Below are positions 16,499-24,830 of a stretch of DNA of 51,024 nt, in pieces. The position numbers and the translations under genes were made by a program. The DNA comes from CAZMGD01 sp964565705 (lineage in GTDB: Bacteria > Actinomycetota > Acidimicrobiia > Acidimicrobiales > Ilumatobacteraceae), in NCBI GenBank assembly GCA_964565705.1, contig CAZMGD010000018.1, positions 1 through 51,024 of the forward strand. The letters are read 5' to 3'. The notes under the pieces are model-generated. The model searched no databases, was not told the DNA's origin, and was given only the letters and a program-made list of their open reading frames with translations. Position 1 is the stretch's first letter; each line of letters starts with the position of its first letter.

Positions 16499-17268
16499 CG
16501 AACCTGGCCGATGCCCCCGCGTCAGGGGCGACCACCTACCCTGCGCTCAGCTTCCAGGGTGTGTCGATGGTGTTCCCCGACGGCACCCACGCCCTCGACA
16601 CGACGAGCTTCGACGTGTACCCCGGCGAGTTCGTGACGGTCGTCGGCCCGTCGGGATGCGGCAAGAGCACGCTGTTGCGCATCGCCTCCGGGCTGACCGA
16701 GCAGACCGGCGGCACCGTCTCGGTCGATCGCAAGAGCTTGGGCTACGTGTTCCAGGACGCGACCCTGCTGCAGTGGCGCACCGTGCAGCGCAACGTCGAG
16801 CTGCTCGCCGAGCTGCAAGGGGTCGGCAAGGCCGAGCGGACGGCCCGGGCCAGCGACGCCATCCAGCTCGTCGGCCTCGATGGCTTCGAGACCAAGTACC
16901 CGAAGCAGCTGAGCGGCGGCATGAAGATGCGAGCGTCGTTGGCCCGCTCGCTGGTGATGGAGCCGAGCGTGTTCCTCTTCGACGAGCCGTTCGGCGCGCT
17001 GGACGAGATCACCCGCGAGCGGCTCAACGACGAACTGCTGCAGCTGTTCGTGACGAAGCGCTTCGCCTCGCTGTTCATCACCCACTCGATCTACGAGGCG
17101 GTGTACCTGTCGACGCGCGTGCTCGTGATGTCGGCCCGACCGGGGCGCATCGTCGGTGACTTCAAGGTGCCCTTCGGGTTCCCCCGGTCGCCACAGCTGC
17201 GGTTCGAGCCGGAGTTCGCCGAGCTGTCGGGCGAGCTGTCCCAGGCCCTGCGCGGAGCGCACGCGTGA
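16495..17268 (+). CDS. NitT/TauT-type ABC transporter ATP-binding protein
   Basis: The 257-residue ATPase of an importer. Walker A is GPSGCGKST, the Q-loop is VFQDATLLQW, the signature is LSGGMKMRASLARSL, Walker B is VFLFDEPFGALD and the switch His is in ITHSIYEA. These details match the SsuB/TauB/NrtD group that energises uptake of nitrate, sulfonates, taurine or pyrimidine-type solutes. It overlaps the SDR gene upstream (ATGA) and the permease downstream (GTGA). Confidence 0.95.
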   Translation: MTNLADAPASGATTYPALSFQGVSMVFPDGTHALDTTSFDVYPGEFVTVVGPSGCGKSTLLRIASGLTEQTGGTVSVDRKSLGYVFQDATLLQWRTVQRNVELLAELQGVGKAERTARASDAIQLVGLDGFETKYPKQLSGGMKMRASLARSLVMEPSVFLFDEPFGALDEITRERLNDELLQLFVTKRFASLFITHSIYEAVYLSTRVLVMSARPGRIVGDFKVPFGFPRSPQLRFEPEFAELSGELSQALRGAHA

Positions 17269-18164
17269 ACGACCATCTCGTCACCCCACTGAGCGCCGAC
17301 CTGACGACCAACACCGACGTCACGACCGCCTCGGCGACGTTCCTCGAGCCGCAGACGAAGGCGAGCCGACGCGCCGGCGGCTGGGTGCAGATCGTCGGGC
17401 CGCTGGTCATCCTCGCCGTCGTCTTGCTGTTCTGGGAGTACATGCACCGCTGGGGCATGCGCACGTGGTTCGACAAGCCCGGGTTCCTCGTGCCGTCACC
17501 CGTCACCGTCATCAACGACTCCTTCCTCAACTCGAAGACCCGCTCGAACATGTTGCTGGGCCTCAAGTGGACGGCGTTGGTCGCCCTGCTCGGTCTCGCG
17601 ATCTCGATCGTGGTCGGCATGTCCCTCGCCCTGCTGATGGCCCAGGCCAGTTGGGTGGAGCGCTCGATCTACCCGTACCTCGTCGCCTTGCAGGCGATCC
17701 CGGTGCTCGCGATCGTGCCGCTGATCCTGTCCGTGTACGGCGGCGGGCTCAACGCCCGGCTCTTCGTCTGCGTCATGTTGTCGATCTTCCCGATCGTGTC
17801 GAACACGCTGTTCGGCCTGCTGTCGGCCGATCCGCTCCAGCACGACCTGTTCACGCTCCAGGGCGCCTCGAAAGTGACCCGTCTGCGCAAGCTGCAGTTG
17901 CCCGCAGCGATGCCCGCCGTGTTCACGGGCTTTCGCATCTCGGCCGGTCTGTGCGTCATCGGCGCCGTCGTCGGGGAGCAGTTCTTCCGCAAGGGCTCCA
18001 AGCCCGGCATCGGCATCATCATGGAGCAGTACCGCCAGAACGGCCTGTACCCCCGAGTGTTCGGCGGCTTGATGGTCGCCTGTGCGCTCGGCATCGCCGT
18101 GTTCTTCTTCTTCGGGTGGCTCAGCCGGGTGGTCGTCGGCCACTGGCACGAGTCGACCCGTTGA
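17265..18164 (+). CDS. NitT/TauT-type ABC transporter permease
   Basis: A 299-residue inner-membrane permease of the BPD_transp_1 family with about six helices. The cytoplasmic N-terminus is extended (about 40 residues). The first helix is IVGPLVILAVVLLFWEYMH and the EAA-like loop is LFTLQGASKVTRLRKLQLPAAMPAVFTG (residues about 195-222). It would pair as a homodimer with the ATPase encoded upstream, whose gene it overlaps by GTGA. Substrate as for the binding protein downstream, unknown. Confidence 0.93.
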   Translation: MNDHLVTPLSADLTTNTDVTTASATFLEPQTKASRRAGGWVQIVGPLVILAVVLLFWEYMHRWGMRTWFDKPGFLVPSPVTVINDSFLNSKTRSNMLLGLKWTALVALLGLAISIVVGMSLALLMAQASWVERSIYPYLVALQAIPVLAIVPLILSVYGGGLNARLFVCVMLSIFPIVSNTLFGLLSADPLQHDLFTLQGASKVTRLRKLQLPAAMPAVFTGFRISAGLCVIGAVVGEQFFRKGSKPGIGIIMEQYRQNGLYPRVFGGLMVACALGIAVFFFFGWLSRVVVGHWHESTR

Positions 18165-18194
18165 CCCATCTCCCGTCCATCAGCGTGAACAACC

Positions 18195-18200
18195 AAGGAG
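18195..18200 (+). promoter_or_regulatory. Strong ribosome-binding site AAGGAG
   Basis: AAGGAG lies 5 nt before the ATG at 18206. It is the strongest Shine-Dalgarno sequence noticed in the window, suiting a binding protein that must be made in excess over its transporter. Confidence 0.75.
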
Positions 18201-18205
18201 CATTC

Positions 18206-19369
18206 ATGAATCCACGACGCAGGAAGTCGATGCTGGCACTGCCCGTCGTCGCCGCCCTCGCGCTCGCCGCCTGTGGTGGCGACGACAGTTCGAGCGACGA
18301 GGCGTCCTCCGGGGGCGGTGCGCTCGCCGACATCTGCCCCGAGACCGTCATCATCCAGACCGACTGGATGCCCGAGGCCGAGCACGGCTTCTTGTACCAG
18401 ATGATCGGCGAGGGCTACGACGTCGACAAGGGCAACGCCTACGTCACCGGCCCGCTCGTCGACGCCGACGGCAACGACACCGGCGTCAAGTTCCAGATCC
18501 GCTCCGGCGGCGGCGCCCAGAACTTCCAGTCGGTCACCGACATCATGTACACGAGCAGCGACGACATCCTGCTCGGCTACGTGTACACCGACGAGGGCAT
18601 CAAGTACTCGGCGACCAAGCCGACCGTCGCCATCGAGTCGGGCTTCGAGAAGAACCCGCAGATGATCATGTGGGATCCAGCCACCTATCCCGACGTGACG
18701 TCGATCGCCGACCTCGGCAAGACCGGCGCGACCGTGCGCTACTTCGGCGGCGCGGCCTACATGGACTACTTCACCAGCCAGGGCATCCTGCAGGCCTCGC
18801 AGGTCGACGGTTCCTACTCCGGCGACTCGAGCCTGTTCATCGCCGACGAGGGCAAGGCCGCCCAGCAGGGCTTCGGCTCGGCCGAGCCGTACAACTACGA
18901 GCAGGTGCTGGACGGCTGGAAGAAGCCGGTCGAGTTCCAGTACATCAACGACGCCGGCTGGGACAACTACGCCGAGTCGATCGCGACCAAGCCCGAGAAC
19001 ATCGAGAAGTACTCGGACTGCTTCACGAAGCTGGTCCCGATCATCCAGCAGGCCTCGGTCGACTACCTGGCCGACCCGGCACGGGCGAACGCGATCATCC
19101 TCGATGCGGTCGACACGTTCGGGACCGACTTCGGCTGGGCCTACACCCAGGGCAACGTCGACTTCGGCGTGAAGGTGATGCAGGAGGATGGCCTCGTCGC
19201 CAACGGGCCCGACGGCGTGATGGGCAAGTTCGACACCGATCGGGTCAACGACCTGATCGAGAAGGCGATCCCCGTGTACACGGCGCAGGACAACCCGCCC
19301 AAGGACGGGCTGACCGCCGACGACATCGTCACCAACCAGTTCCTCGACGAGTCCATCGGGATCAAGTGA
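18206..19369 (+). CDS. NitT/TauT-type ABC substrate-binding lipoprotein
   Basis: A 387-residue extracellular lipoprotein. The signal peptide MLALPVVAALALAACGGD contains a lipobox (LAAC); a low-complexity Ser/Gly/Asp linker follows (DDSSSDEASSGGG). The mature part opens VIIQTDWMPEAEHGF, typical of NMT1/SBP_bac-type proteins for hydroxymethylpyrimidine, taurine and similar solutes. It is longer than many members, with an acidic C-terminal half rich in aromatic residues. It is the last gene of the SDR-ABC operon and is followed by a rho-independent-type hairpin. The ligand is likely a small nitrogen-containing compound, judging from the neighbouring amidohydrolase and creatininase; this is inference. 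Confidence 0.9.
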   Translation: MNPRRRKSMLALPVVAALALAACGGDDSSSDEASSGGGALADICPETVIIQTDWMPEAEHGFLYQMIGEGYDVDKGNAYVTGPLVDADGNDTGVKFQIRSGGGAQNFQSVTDIMYTSSDDILLGYVYTDEGIKYSATKPTVAIESGFEKNPQMIMWDPATYPDVTSIADLGKTGATVRYFGGAAYMDYFTSQGILQASQVDGSYSGDSSLFIADEGKAAQQGFGSAEPYNYEQVLDGWKKPVEFQYINDAGWDNYAESIATKPENIEKYSDCFTKLVPIIQQASVDYLADPARANAIILDAVDTFGTDFGWAYTQGNVDFGVKVMQEDGLVANGPDGVMGKFDTDRVNDLIEKAIPVYTAQDNPPKDGLTADDIVTNQFLDESIGIK

Positions 19370-19385
19370 TGAGCTGAACGACCTG

Positions 19386-19413
19386 AAGGGCCCGGCCGCG
19401 AGGCCGGGCCCTT
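19386..19413. terminator. 12-bp hairpin terminator between convergent operons
   Basis: AAGGGCCCGGCC and GGCCGGGCCCTT are perfect 12-bp arms around a GCGA tetraloop. It lies 16 nt after the binding-protein stop and 7 nt before the HAD gene's stop, so it can serve both operons. The U-tract is short (TTGT on the plus strand). Confidence 0.85.
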
Positions 19414-19420
19414 GTCGCGT

Positions 19421-20167
19421 TCAGGAGGCGCGGCTGGCGGCGACGGCCGCAGCGAACGCGGCCATCGACACGTAGGTCGCCGCTGGGCAGACCTCGCCGG
19501 CGGCGGACGCGGTCGCGCCCGTGCCCGGGCGGTCGCGTCGGCGGTCGATCCAGACGCTGCGCAGCCCGTGGCGTGCAGCGGGAACATGGTCGTGGAAGAG
19601 GCTCTGGGCGACGTGCACGAGCCGATCGCGCGCGACGCCGATCTCGTCGAGGAGCGCGAACAGCGCGTGGAAGTGGGCGTCGGACGGCTTGTAGGCGCCG
19701 ACGTCGCTGGCCAGGATCCGGTGGTCGAACGGGTCGCCGAGCGTCGCGCTGCTGGCCGCGAACGAGCCGGCATCGACGTTGGACACGACGATCAACCGAG
19801 CGCCGGTGCCGAGCGAGGCGAGCGCGTCAGCGCTGTCGGGGAACGCCGGCCACCGCGGCACCGACGAGGCGAAGGAGAGCAGCTCGTCCTCCGTGGGCGC
19901 CGTGCCGAACAACCGTCCGAGGTCGACGAGGCAGCGACGGATGATCTCCGGGTACGGCGCAGACGGCGTGGCTGCCTCGTTGTCGGACTCCACCTCGGCG
20001 AACGCGCCGAGCACCGCTTCCCCACTGTCGACGCCGGCGCGTGCCATCCACGGCGCGATGCCCTCGAGGATCCCCGTCTCCCAGTCGATCAGCGTGCCGT
20101 AGCAGTCGAAGCTGAACGCCTCGACGTCGCCGTAGTCGATCGGGTCAGCGGCCGAAGTCGAAGGCAT
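19421..20167 (-). CDS. HAD-superfamily hydrolase (haloacid-dehalogenase type)
   Basis: A 248-residue HAD hydrolase. Motif I is FDCYGTLIDWE, with the nucleophile Asp; note Cys where many family members have another residue (DCYGT rather than DxDGT), the form seen in type II 2-haloacid-dehalogenase-like proteins. Motif II is VVSNVD, motif III is the Lys in DVGAYKPSDAHF, and the motif IV acidic residues lie in the LVHVAQSLFHDHVPA region. The ATG at 20167 lies within the 3' end of the creatininase gene (23-nt overlap), so the two are coupled. Possible activities are dehalogenation or phosphate-ester hydrolysis. Confidence 0.88.
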   Translation of the reverse strand: MPSTSAADPIDYGDVEAFSFDCYGTLIDWETGILEGIAPWMARAGVDSGEAVLGAFAEVESDNEAATPSAPYPEIIRRCLVDLGRLFGTAPTEDELLSFASSVPRWPAFPDSADALASLGTGARLIVVSNVDAGSFAASSATLGDPFDHRILASDVGAYKPSDAHFHALFALLDEIGVARDRLVHVAQSLFHDHVPAARHGLRSVWIDRRRDRPGTGATASAAGEVCPAATYVSMAAFAAAVAASRAS

Positions 20168-20921
20168 CGATCTCGTGCATCGCCTCGAGCAGCGACGTGA
20201 CGCTGGCCTCGAACAGCTGCTTGCCCAGCTCGGCCGACGCGTCGGTCGGGTCGCCGATCGAGCCGTCGGGTCCGAAGTCATCGCTCAGCCACCCGAACGA
20301 CACCGAGCCACCGAAGCGCACGTGACGGTTCTCGCTCAGCCGTTCTGGCACGTTGCGGGCGAACGTCGTGCGGTCGACGAGATCGGGGCGCAGGTACAAC
20401 ATCATCGACGTCTCGTGCAGGCCGCCGTGGATGCCCATGCCCAGCTCGTCGGCGGTCGAGGCGCCGCCCTGGTCGGGTGGAACGCTCGGATGGGCGAGGA
20501 AGGTCTGGAGGCCGTGGTGGAGGCGAAGCTCGCGGTTGGCGACGTTGACGAGCGCGCTGTTGCCGCCGTGACCGTTCAGGAACACGAGCTTGCGCGACGG
20601 CGTGGCGGCGACGCAGCGACCGATGTCGTCGAGCACGGCGAGCATCGTCCGGGCGCTCAGCCACACGGTGCCGGCGGACCACGCGTGCTCGTTGCTCTTC
20701 GTGTACGCCAGCGGCGGCAGGAGCCACACGTCGAGGCCCTCGGCGACGGCCAGTCCGGCCACCGCGTCGGCCGCCGCCGACGCGATCACCAGATCGGTGT
20801 TGAACGGCAGGTGCGGCCCGTGCTGCTCGACGGCGCCGAGTGGCTGGACGATGATCGACCGGCTCGACAACCGCTCCCCCACCTCCGGCCCGCGCAGCTC
20901 GATCAGTCGTTGTACCGGCAT
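20145..20921 (-). CDS. Creatininase-family amidohydrolase
   Basis: A 258-residue member of the creatinine amidohydrolase family. Metal ligands are visible in PLGAVEQHGPHLPFNTD (E32, H34, D43), with FLNGHGGNSALV and GIHGGLHETS downstream. Family members hydrolyse creatinine or related cyclic amides, or act in cofactor maturation (MftE-like proteins). The absence of mycofactocin genes nearby favours a catabolic role, together with the amidohydrolase and importer that converge on it. The ATG at 20921 is 6 nt downstream of TAGGGT on the minus strand. Confidence 0.9.
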   Translation of the reverse strand: MPVQRLIELRGPEVGERLSSRSIIVQPLGAVEQHGPHLPFNTDLVIASAAADAVAGLAVAEGLDVWLLPPLAYTKSNEHAWSAGTVWLSARTMLAVLDDIGRCVAATPSRKLVFLNGHGGNSALVNVANRELRLHHGLQTFLAHPSVPPDQGGASTADELGMGIHGGLHETSMMLYLRPDLVDRTTFARNVPERLSENRHVRFGGSVSFGWLSDDFGPDGSIGDPTDASAELGKQLFEASVTSLLEAMHEIDAFDFGR

Positions 20922-20927
20922 GCGAGA

Positions 20928-20933
20928 ACCCTA
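20928..20933 (-). promoter_or_regulatory. -10-like TAGGGT for creatininase-HAD operon
   Basis: TAGGGT on the minus strand is 6 nt upstream of the ATG at 20921, consistent with a leaderless start. Confidence 0.4.
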
Positions 20934-20981
20934 CTGGTGCGGCGTCCCGCCCGGTCGTGGAGGCTTGGCGAGCGCAGCGAG

Positions 20982-20987
20982 CACAAT
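20982..20987 (+). promoter_or_regulatory. Weak -10-like CACAAT upstream of flavoprotein
   Basis: CACAAT lies 6 nt before the ATG at 20994 and directly follows the 15-mer GCGAGCGCAGCGAGC (20968-20982), which also occurs upstream of the acyl-CoA synthetase. Confidence 0.3.
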
Positions 20988-20993
20988 GAAGCA

Positions 20994-22532
20994 ATGGATG
21001 CGATCGTCATCGGCGGGGGGCACAACGGGCTGGTGTGCGCTGCGTATCTGGCCCGCGCCGGGCTGCGCACGGTGCTGTACGAGGCGCGCGAGACCGTCGG
21101 CGGCTGCGCGTCCAGCGAGGACGTGTTCGGGGCCCGGGTGAACATCTGCAACTGCGACCACATCTCCTTTCGCAGCACGCCGGTGATGGACGAGCTCGAC
21201 CTCGCATCGCACGGGCTGCGCTACCTCGACATCGACCCCGGCACGGTCAACCTGACGTGGCACGAGGGCAAGGTGTGGCCGACGTTCCACGATCTCGATC
21301 GCACGCTCGAGGGCTTGGCCACGATCCTGCCCGACCAGGTCGACGGGTATCGCCGCTACGTCGCGGCTGCGGCACCGGTGGCCCGGCTGATCACCGGCGC
21401 GGCGTCTGACCTGCCGACGAGATCCCGCCTGGTGAAAGGTGTCCTCGACCGCCGCGGCAAGGGCGTGACGACGATGTTGCGCTGGAGCCGGATGAGCGCG
21501 GCCGCGGTCCTGCGCCAGTTCTTCACCAGCGAGTCGATCCTCGCTCCGGTGCTCGCCGCCGGCCCGGTGGTGTGGGGCGTCTCCCCCGAGACCCCGGGCA
21601 CCGGCCTCGGCGCCCTCGGACTGTCGCTGCGCCACGTGCTGCAGGTCGGTCGTCCGGTCGGCGGCAGCGGCATGCTGCCCGCCGCGCTGCGCCTGGCGTT
21701 CGAGTCGTACGGCGGCACCGTGGTGACCAATGCCCGCGTGGACGCGATCACCTGCAGCGGCGAGCACGTCCGTGGCGTGCGGCTGGCCGACGGCACCGAG
21801 GTCCGGGCCCAGGTCGTCGTGTCGGCGTGCGACCCTCGAGCGACGTTCGTCGACTGGCTCGAACGCCCGCCCGCCGCCGCCGACCGCATGGTGCGGCGCT
21901 GGCGCGACACCGAGCCGGAGGACGGCTACGAGAGCAAGGTCGACGCCGTCGTCACCCGGCTGCCCCGCTATCGGGCGCTCGCCGACGGGTTGGAGCAGCG
22001 GCTCGGCTTCGACGCGCTGCAAGCGTCGATGATGATCAGCCCGTCGCTCGCCGACCTCGACCGCGCCGCCCGGCTGATGTCGTCCGGGCAGATCATGGAG
22101 CGGCCGGTGTTCTTCGCCAACGTGCCGACCGTCGCCGACCCGAGCATGGCGGCCGACGGCCGGCACGTGTTCAGCCTCGAGACGTTGTTCACGCCGTACG
22201 CGCTGCCCGGCGGTTGGCCCGGCTCCCCGGAGCCACAACGCTGGCTGGACGCGTACGCGACGCTCGTGGAACCCGGTTTCCTGGAGGGCGTCGAGCAGTG
22301 GCGGGCGATGACGCCGGATCGCTACGAATCCGACTTCCACCTGCCACGGGGTCACGCGACCAGCTTCGCCGGTGGACCGCTCGCCGCGCTGCGCGGCAGC
22401 CCGCGCGAGCTGACCCGCTACACGACGCCGGTCACGGGCCTGTACCTCACCGGTGCTGCCACGTTCCCCGGCGCCGGCGTCTGGGGCGCCAGCGGCCGCA
22501 ACGCCGCGCTCACTGTGCTGCGGCGGGTCTGA
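20994..22532 (+). CDS. Phytoene-desaturase-like FAD-dependent oxidoreductase
   Basis: A 512-residue flavoprotein of the NAD(P)/FAD amine-oxidase/phytoene-desaturase superfamily. The dinucleotide-binding motif is VIGGGHNGLVCAAYLARAG (residues 5-23), followed by LYEARETVGG. The C-terminal FAD-contact region is GLYLTGAATFPGAGVWGASG. Relatives act on carotenoids, but many actinobacterial paralogs (COG1233) have no known substrate. No carotenoid-synthesis genes are adjacent, so a carotenoid role is not supported by context. It is convergent with, and directly abuts, the phosphoribosyltransferase gene. Confidence 0.87.
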   Translation: MDAIVIGGGHNGLVCAAYLARAGLRTVLYEARETVGGCASSEDVFGARVNICNCDHISFRSTPVMDELDLASHGLRYLDIDPGTVNLTWHEGKVWPTFHDLDRTLEGLATILPDQVDGYRRYVAAAAPVARLITGAASDLPTRSRLVKGVLDRRGKGVTTMLRWSRMSAAAVLRQFFTSESILAPVLAAGPVVWGVSPETPGTGLGALGLSLRHVLQVGRPVGGSGMLPAALRLAFESYGGTVVTNARVDAITCSGEHVRGVRLADGTEVRAQVVVSACDPRATFVDWLERPPAAADRMVRRWRDTEPEDGYESKVDAVVTRLPRYRALADGLEQRLGFDALQASMMISPSLADLDRAARLMSSGQIMERPVFFANVPTVADPSMAADGRHVFSLETLFTPYALPGGWPGSPEPQRWLDAYATLVEPGFLEGVEQWRAMTPDRYESDFHLPRGHATSFAGGPLAALRGSPRELTRYTTPVTGLYLTGAATFPGAGVWGASGRNAALTVLRRV

Positions 22533-22889
22533 TCAGGCGTCGCGGACGTCGAACTCGCGCTTGGCGACGGGTGGTTGGTCGCTCCACGGGAAGTTGATCC
22601 ACTTGTCGGTGCGGCGCCACACGTAGTCGCACCGCACCACGGAATGGGACTTCTCGTAGAGCACCGCGGTGCGCACCTCGCCGACCTTGCCCTCGGTGAA
22701 CTGCTGCACGCTGCGCAGCGTGTGGCCGGTGTCCGCGACGTCGTCGGCGAAGATCCTCATCGCCGACGACNNNNNNNNNNTCGCGAGCACGATGTCGGGC
22801 TCGTAGCCGTCGTCGGCGATCGCCTGCGACAGCTCGCGCGAGGCGCGTCCGAACAGGTCCCAGGTCAAGATCTCGCGGTCGGGCGACAT
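22533..22889 (-). CDS. Phosphoribosyltransferase, interior missing at assembly gap
   Basis: A purine-type phosphoribosyltransferase whose PRPP-binding motif is FADDVADTGHTL. The N-terminus (LTWDLFGRASRELSQAIADDGYEPDIVLA) and C-terminus (VGEVRTAVLYEKSHSVVRC, INFPWSDQPPV) match a well-known actinobacterial family. Family members have a longer segment, including a conserved IARGG-type loop, between the two halves. Here only 10 N separate them, so roughly 40-50 residues appear to be absent; the N-run is therefore not a true length. The right part of the frame next to the gap (SSAM) may also be assembly artefact. The ATG at 22889 is 8 nt downstream of TAGGTT (minus strand). Confidence 0.8.
   Translation of the reverse strand: MSPDREILTWDLFGRASRELSQAIADDGYEPDIVLAXXXXSSAMRIFADDVADTGHTLRSVQQFTEGKVGEVRTAVLYEKSHSVVRCDYVWRRTDKWINFPWSDQPPVAKREFDVRDA
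22740..22770. repeat. 11-bp inverted repeat ending at the assembly gap
   Basis: GTCGTCGGCGA (22740-22750) and TCGCCGACGAC (22760-22770) are perfect complements around a 9-nt loop. The second arm stops exactly at the first N. This looks like a snap-back contig end rather than natural sequence. Confidence 0.8.
22771..22780. other. Assembly gap (10 N)
   Basis: Ten undetermined bases inside the phosphoribosyltransferase gene. The protein comparison indicates that much more than 10 bases is missing. Confidence 0.98.
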
Positions 22890-22897
22890 GGAGGCCG

Positions 22898-22903
22898 AAC
22901 CTA
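22898..22903 (-). promoter_or_regulatory. -10-like TAGGTT for phosphoribosyltransferase
   Basis: TAGGTT on the minus strand lies 8 nt upstream of the ATG at 22889. Confidence 0.4.
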
Positions 22904-22948
22904 CTCCACGACCGTTGCGGCGACTCCTTCCGCAGACCCGGCTCCGCT

Positions 22949-22954
22949 AAGGTC
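22949..22954 (+). promoter_or_regulatory. -10-like TAAGGT for the peptide ABC operon
   Basis: TAAGGT lies 46 nt before the GTG at 23001. With the AGGGGG Shine-Dalgarno sequence at 22985-22990 this would give a conventional leader of about 40 nt. Confidence 0.35.
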
Positions 22955-23000
22955 AGCGCGATCGAGCCGCGGGTGTTGACGCAGTAGGGGGAATCGCACC

Positions 23001-24824
23001 GTGCACCAAGGATCCACATCGCGCCGGTGGCGCATCGCGGCCGTCGCGCTCAGCCTCACCATGCTCGCCGCGGCATGCGGCAACAAGAAGGACGACAGCG
23101 GCGAGGCGGACACGACTCCGGCGACGGGCGGCACCGAGCAGACGACCGTCGCCCCCGACGGCTCCGAGGTCGCCGCCACGACGCTCGCGACCACCCTACC
23201 CCCGCCCGACTCCACCCAGGCCCCGGACGTACCCGCCACCTACGGCGGCACGCTGCGCGTCGCCGGCGAGGCCGAGGTCGGCTCGCCGTGGACGCCAGCC
23301 GCGGTGCAGTGCGACTCGTTCTGCCACATGCGCATCCGCACCGTGATCGAGCCGCTCGCAACGATCGACCAGGACCTGCAGGTGCAGCCGTTCCTCGCCG
23401 AGAGCATCACCCCCAACGCCGACTTCACGGTGTGGGACATCACGGTCCGACAGGGCATCAGCTTCACCGACGGCACGCCGCTGAACGCCGACGCGGTCAT
23501 CTACAACCTCCAGGCCACCGGCACAGGCCTACTCGTGTCCAGTGCCGTCAAGGACGTCGCCCGGGTCAACGGCGATCCGAACGGTCCGCTGATGATCGAC
23601 AAGACCGGTGACTACTCGTTGCGCATCACCCTCGGCCACAACGGCGATCCGAACCAGCCCCAGAGCTGGCCACTGTTCGCCAACTACCTCACCGGCCAGT
23701 TCGGCTTCATCGCGTCGCCCACCTGGCTCGAAGCGGTCGCGGCCGGCACCGCCGAGGCGTCGGCGATGGTCGGCACCGGCCCGTTCACCCTCCAGAACTT
23801 CTCCCCGGGTCAGTCGATGACCGTGAAGCGCAACCCGAACTACTGGTTGACGGCGACGAACGGCGACCAGTTGCCGTACCTCGACCAGATCGACTTCCTC
23901 GTCATCAACGACGCCAAGAAGATCAGCGATGCCCTGCGCACCGGCACCGTCGACCTGATCGCGACGTCCGACGGCTCGAACATCAACAGCTTCGACGGTG
24001 ACGACGACTTCCCCACCGAGCTCCAGTACCAGTACGGCGAGACGGCATACATCCTGTTCCACCTCACCAGGCCCGGCCTCGACGACCAACGCGTGCGCTG
24101 CGCGCTGAACCAGGCCGTCGACAAGCAGGCGCTGATCGACACGGTGTACGGCGGCAACCTCGACGTCGCCAACGGACCGTTCTCCCCCGGCCAGGAGGGC
24201 TACCTCGTCGACAACGGCACCTTGCCCTACGACCCGGACGCGGCGAAGGCGCTGATCGACGAGTACATCGCCGAGACCGGCCAGACACCCGAGATCAAGT
24301 ACGCGACCACCGTCGACAGCAACAACCTGCTGCGCGCCCAGTTCCTCCAGGCCGCGTGGGAGGCGATCGGCGTCAAGGTCGACGTGCAGCAGCAGGAGCA
24401 GTCGGTGTTCATCAGCGCTGCGCTCACCGGCAGCCCCGACTTCGGTGCGTTCGGCTGGCGCCAGCACGCCGGCGTGTACATCGACACGCAGAACTACTGG
24501 TGGAACGGCGACGGCGCGAAGCCCGACGGTGACATCTCGCTCAACTTCGGGCGGTTGAACGACCCCGTCATCAACGGCCTGCTCGACCAGTCGCGCACCG
24601 AGACCGACCCCGACGTGCGCCGGGGCCTCGCCGAGGACGTCAACCGTCAGTTCGCCAAGGAGTGCTGGATCCTGCCGCTCTGGTACACCAAGTGGGGCAT
24701 CATCCACGTCCCTGAGGTACAGGGCATCGGCACGACGCCGCAGCCGAACGGCACCGGCATCCTGCGCGACGGCCCTGGCTTCCCCGGCCAGATCTGGTTG
24801 CAGGGCGTGTTCCTGGCCGACTGA
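23001..24824 (+). CDS. Oligopeptide/dipeptide-type ABC substrate-binding lipoprotein
   Basis: A 607-residue SBP_bac_5 family protein. The lipoprotein signal is WRIAAVALSLTMLAAACGN with lipobox LAAAC, followed by a Thr/Pro-rich linker. Family landmarks are the sequence around FLAESITPNADFTVWDITVRQG and the motif GTGPFTLQNFSPGQSMTVKRNPNYW (quoted in part as GTGPFTLQNF and KRNPNYW). Such proteins bind peptides, nickel, opines or oligosaccharides. The GTG start has AGGGGG at 22985-22990, and a -10-like TAAGGT lies at 22949-22954, so this operon has a normal leader, unlike many neighbours. It is the first of five transporter genes. Confidence 0.92.
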   Translation: MHQGSTSRRWRIAAVALSLTMLAAACGNKKDDSGEADTTPATGGTEQTTVAPDGSEVAATTLATTLPPPDSTQAPDVPATYGGTLRVAGEAEVGSPWTPAAVQCDSFCHMRIRTVIEPLATIDQDLQVQPFLAESITPNADFTVWDITVRQGISFTDGTPLNADAVIYNLQATGTGLLVSSAVKDVARVNGDPNGPLMIDKTGDYSLRITLGHNGDPNQPQSWPLFANYLTGQFGFIASPTWLEAVAAGTAEASAMVGTGPFTLQNFSPGQSMTVKRNPNYWLTATNGDQLPYLDQIDFLVINDAKKISDALRTGTVDLIATSDGSNINSFDGDDDFPTELQYQYGETAYILFHLTRPGLDDQRVRCALNQAVDKQALIDTVYGGNLDVANGPFSPGQEGYLVDNGTLPYDPDAAKALIDEYIAETGQTPEIKYATTVDSNNLLRAQFLQAAWEAIGVKVDVQQQEQSVFISAALTGSPDFGAFGWRQHAGVYIDTQNYWWNGDGAKPDGDISLNFGRLNDPVINGLLDQSRTETDPDVRRGLAEDVNRQFAKECWILPLWYTKWGIIHVPEVQGIGTTPQPNGTGILRDGPGFPGQIWLQGVFLAD

Positions 24825-24830
24825 CCCGCC

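Noticed and set aside
20994..22532. Carotenoid biosynthesis locus
   Set aside because: Only the desaturase-like flavoprotein is present, with no phytoene synthase or other carotenoid genes nearby, and this superfamily is functionally broad.
22533..22889. Phosphoribosyltransferase as a genuine pseudogene
   Set aside because: The missing interior coincides exactly with an assembly gap and a fold-back repeat, so an assembly cause is more likely than a mutation.
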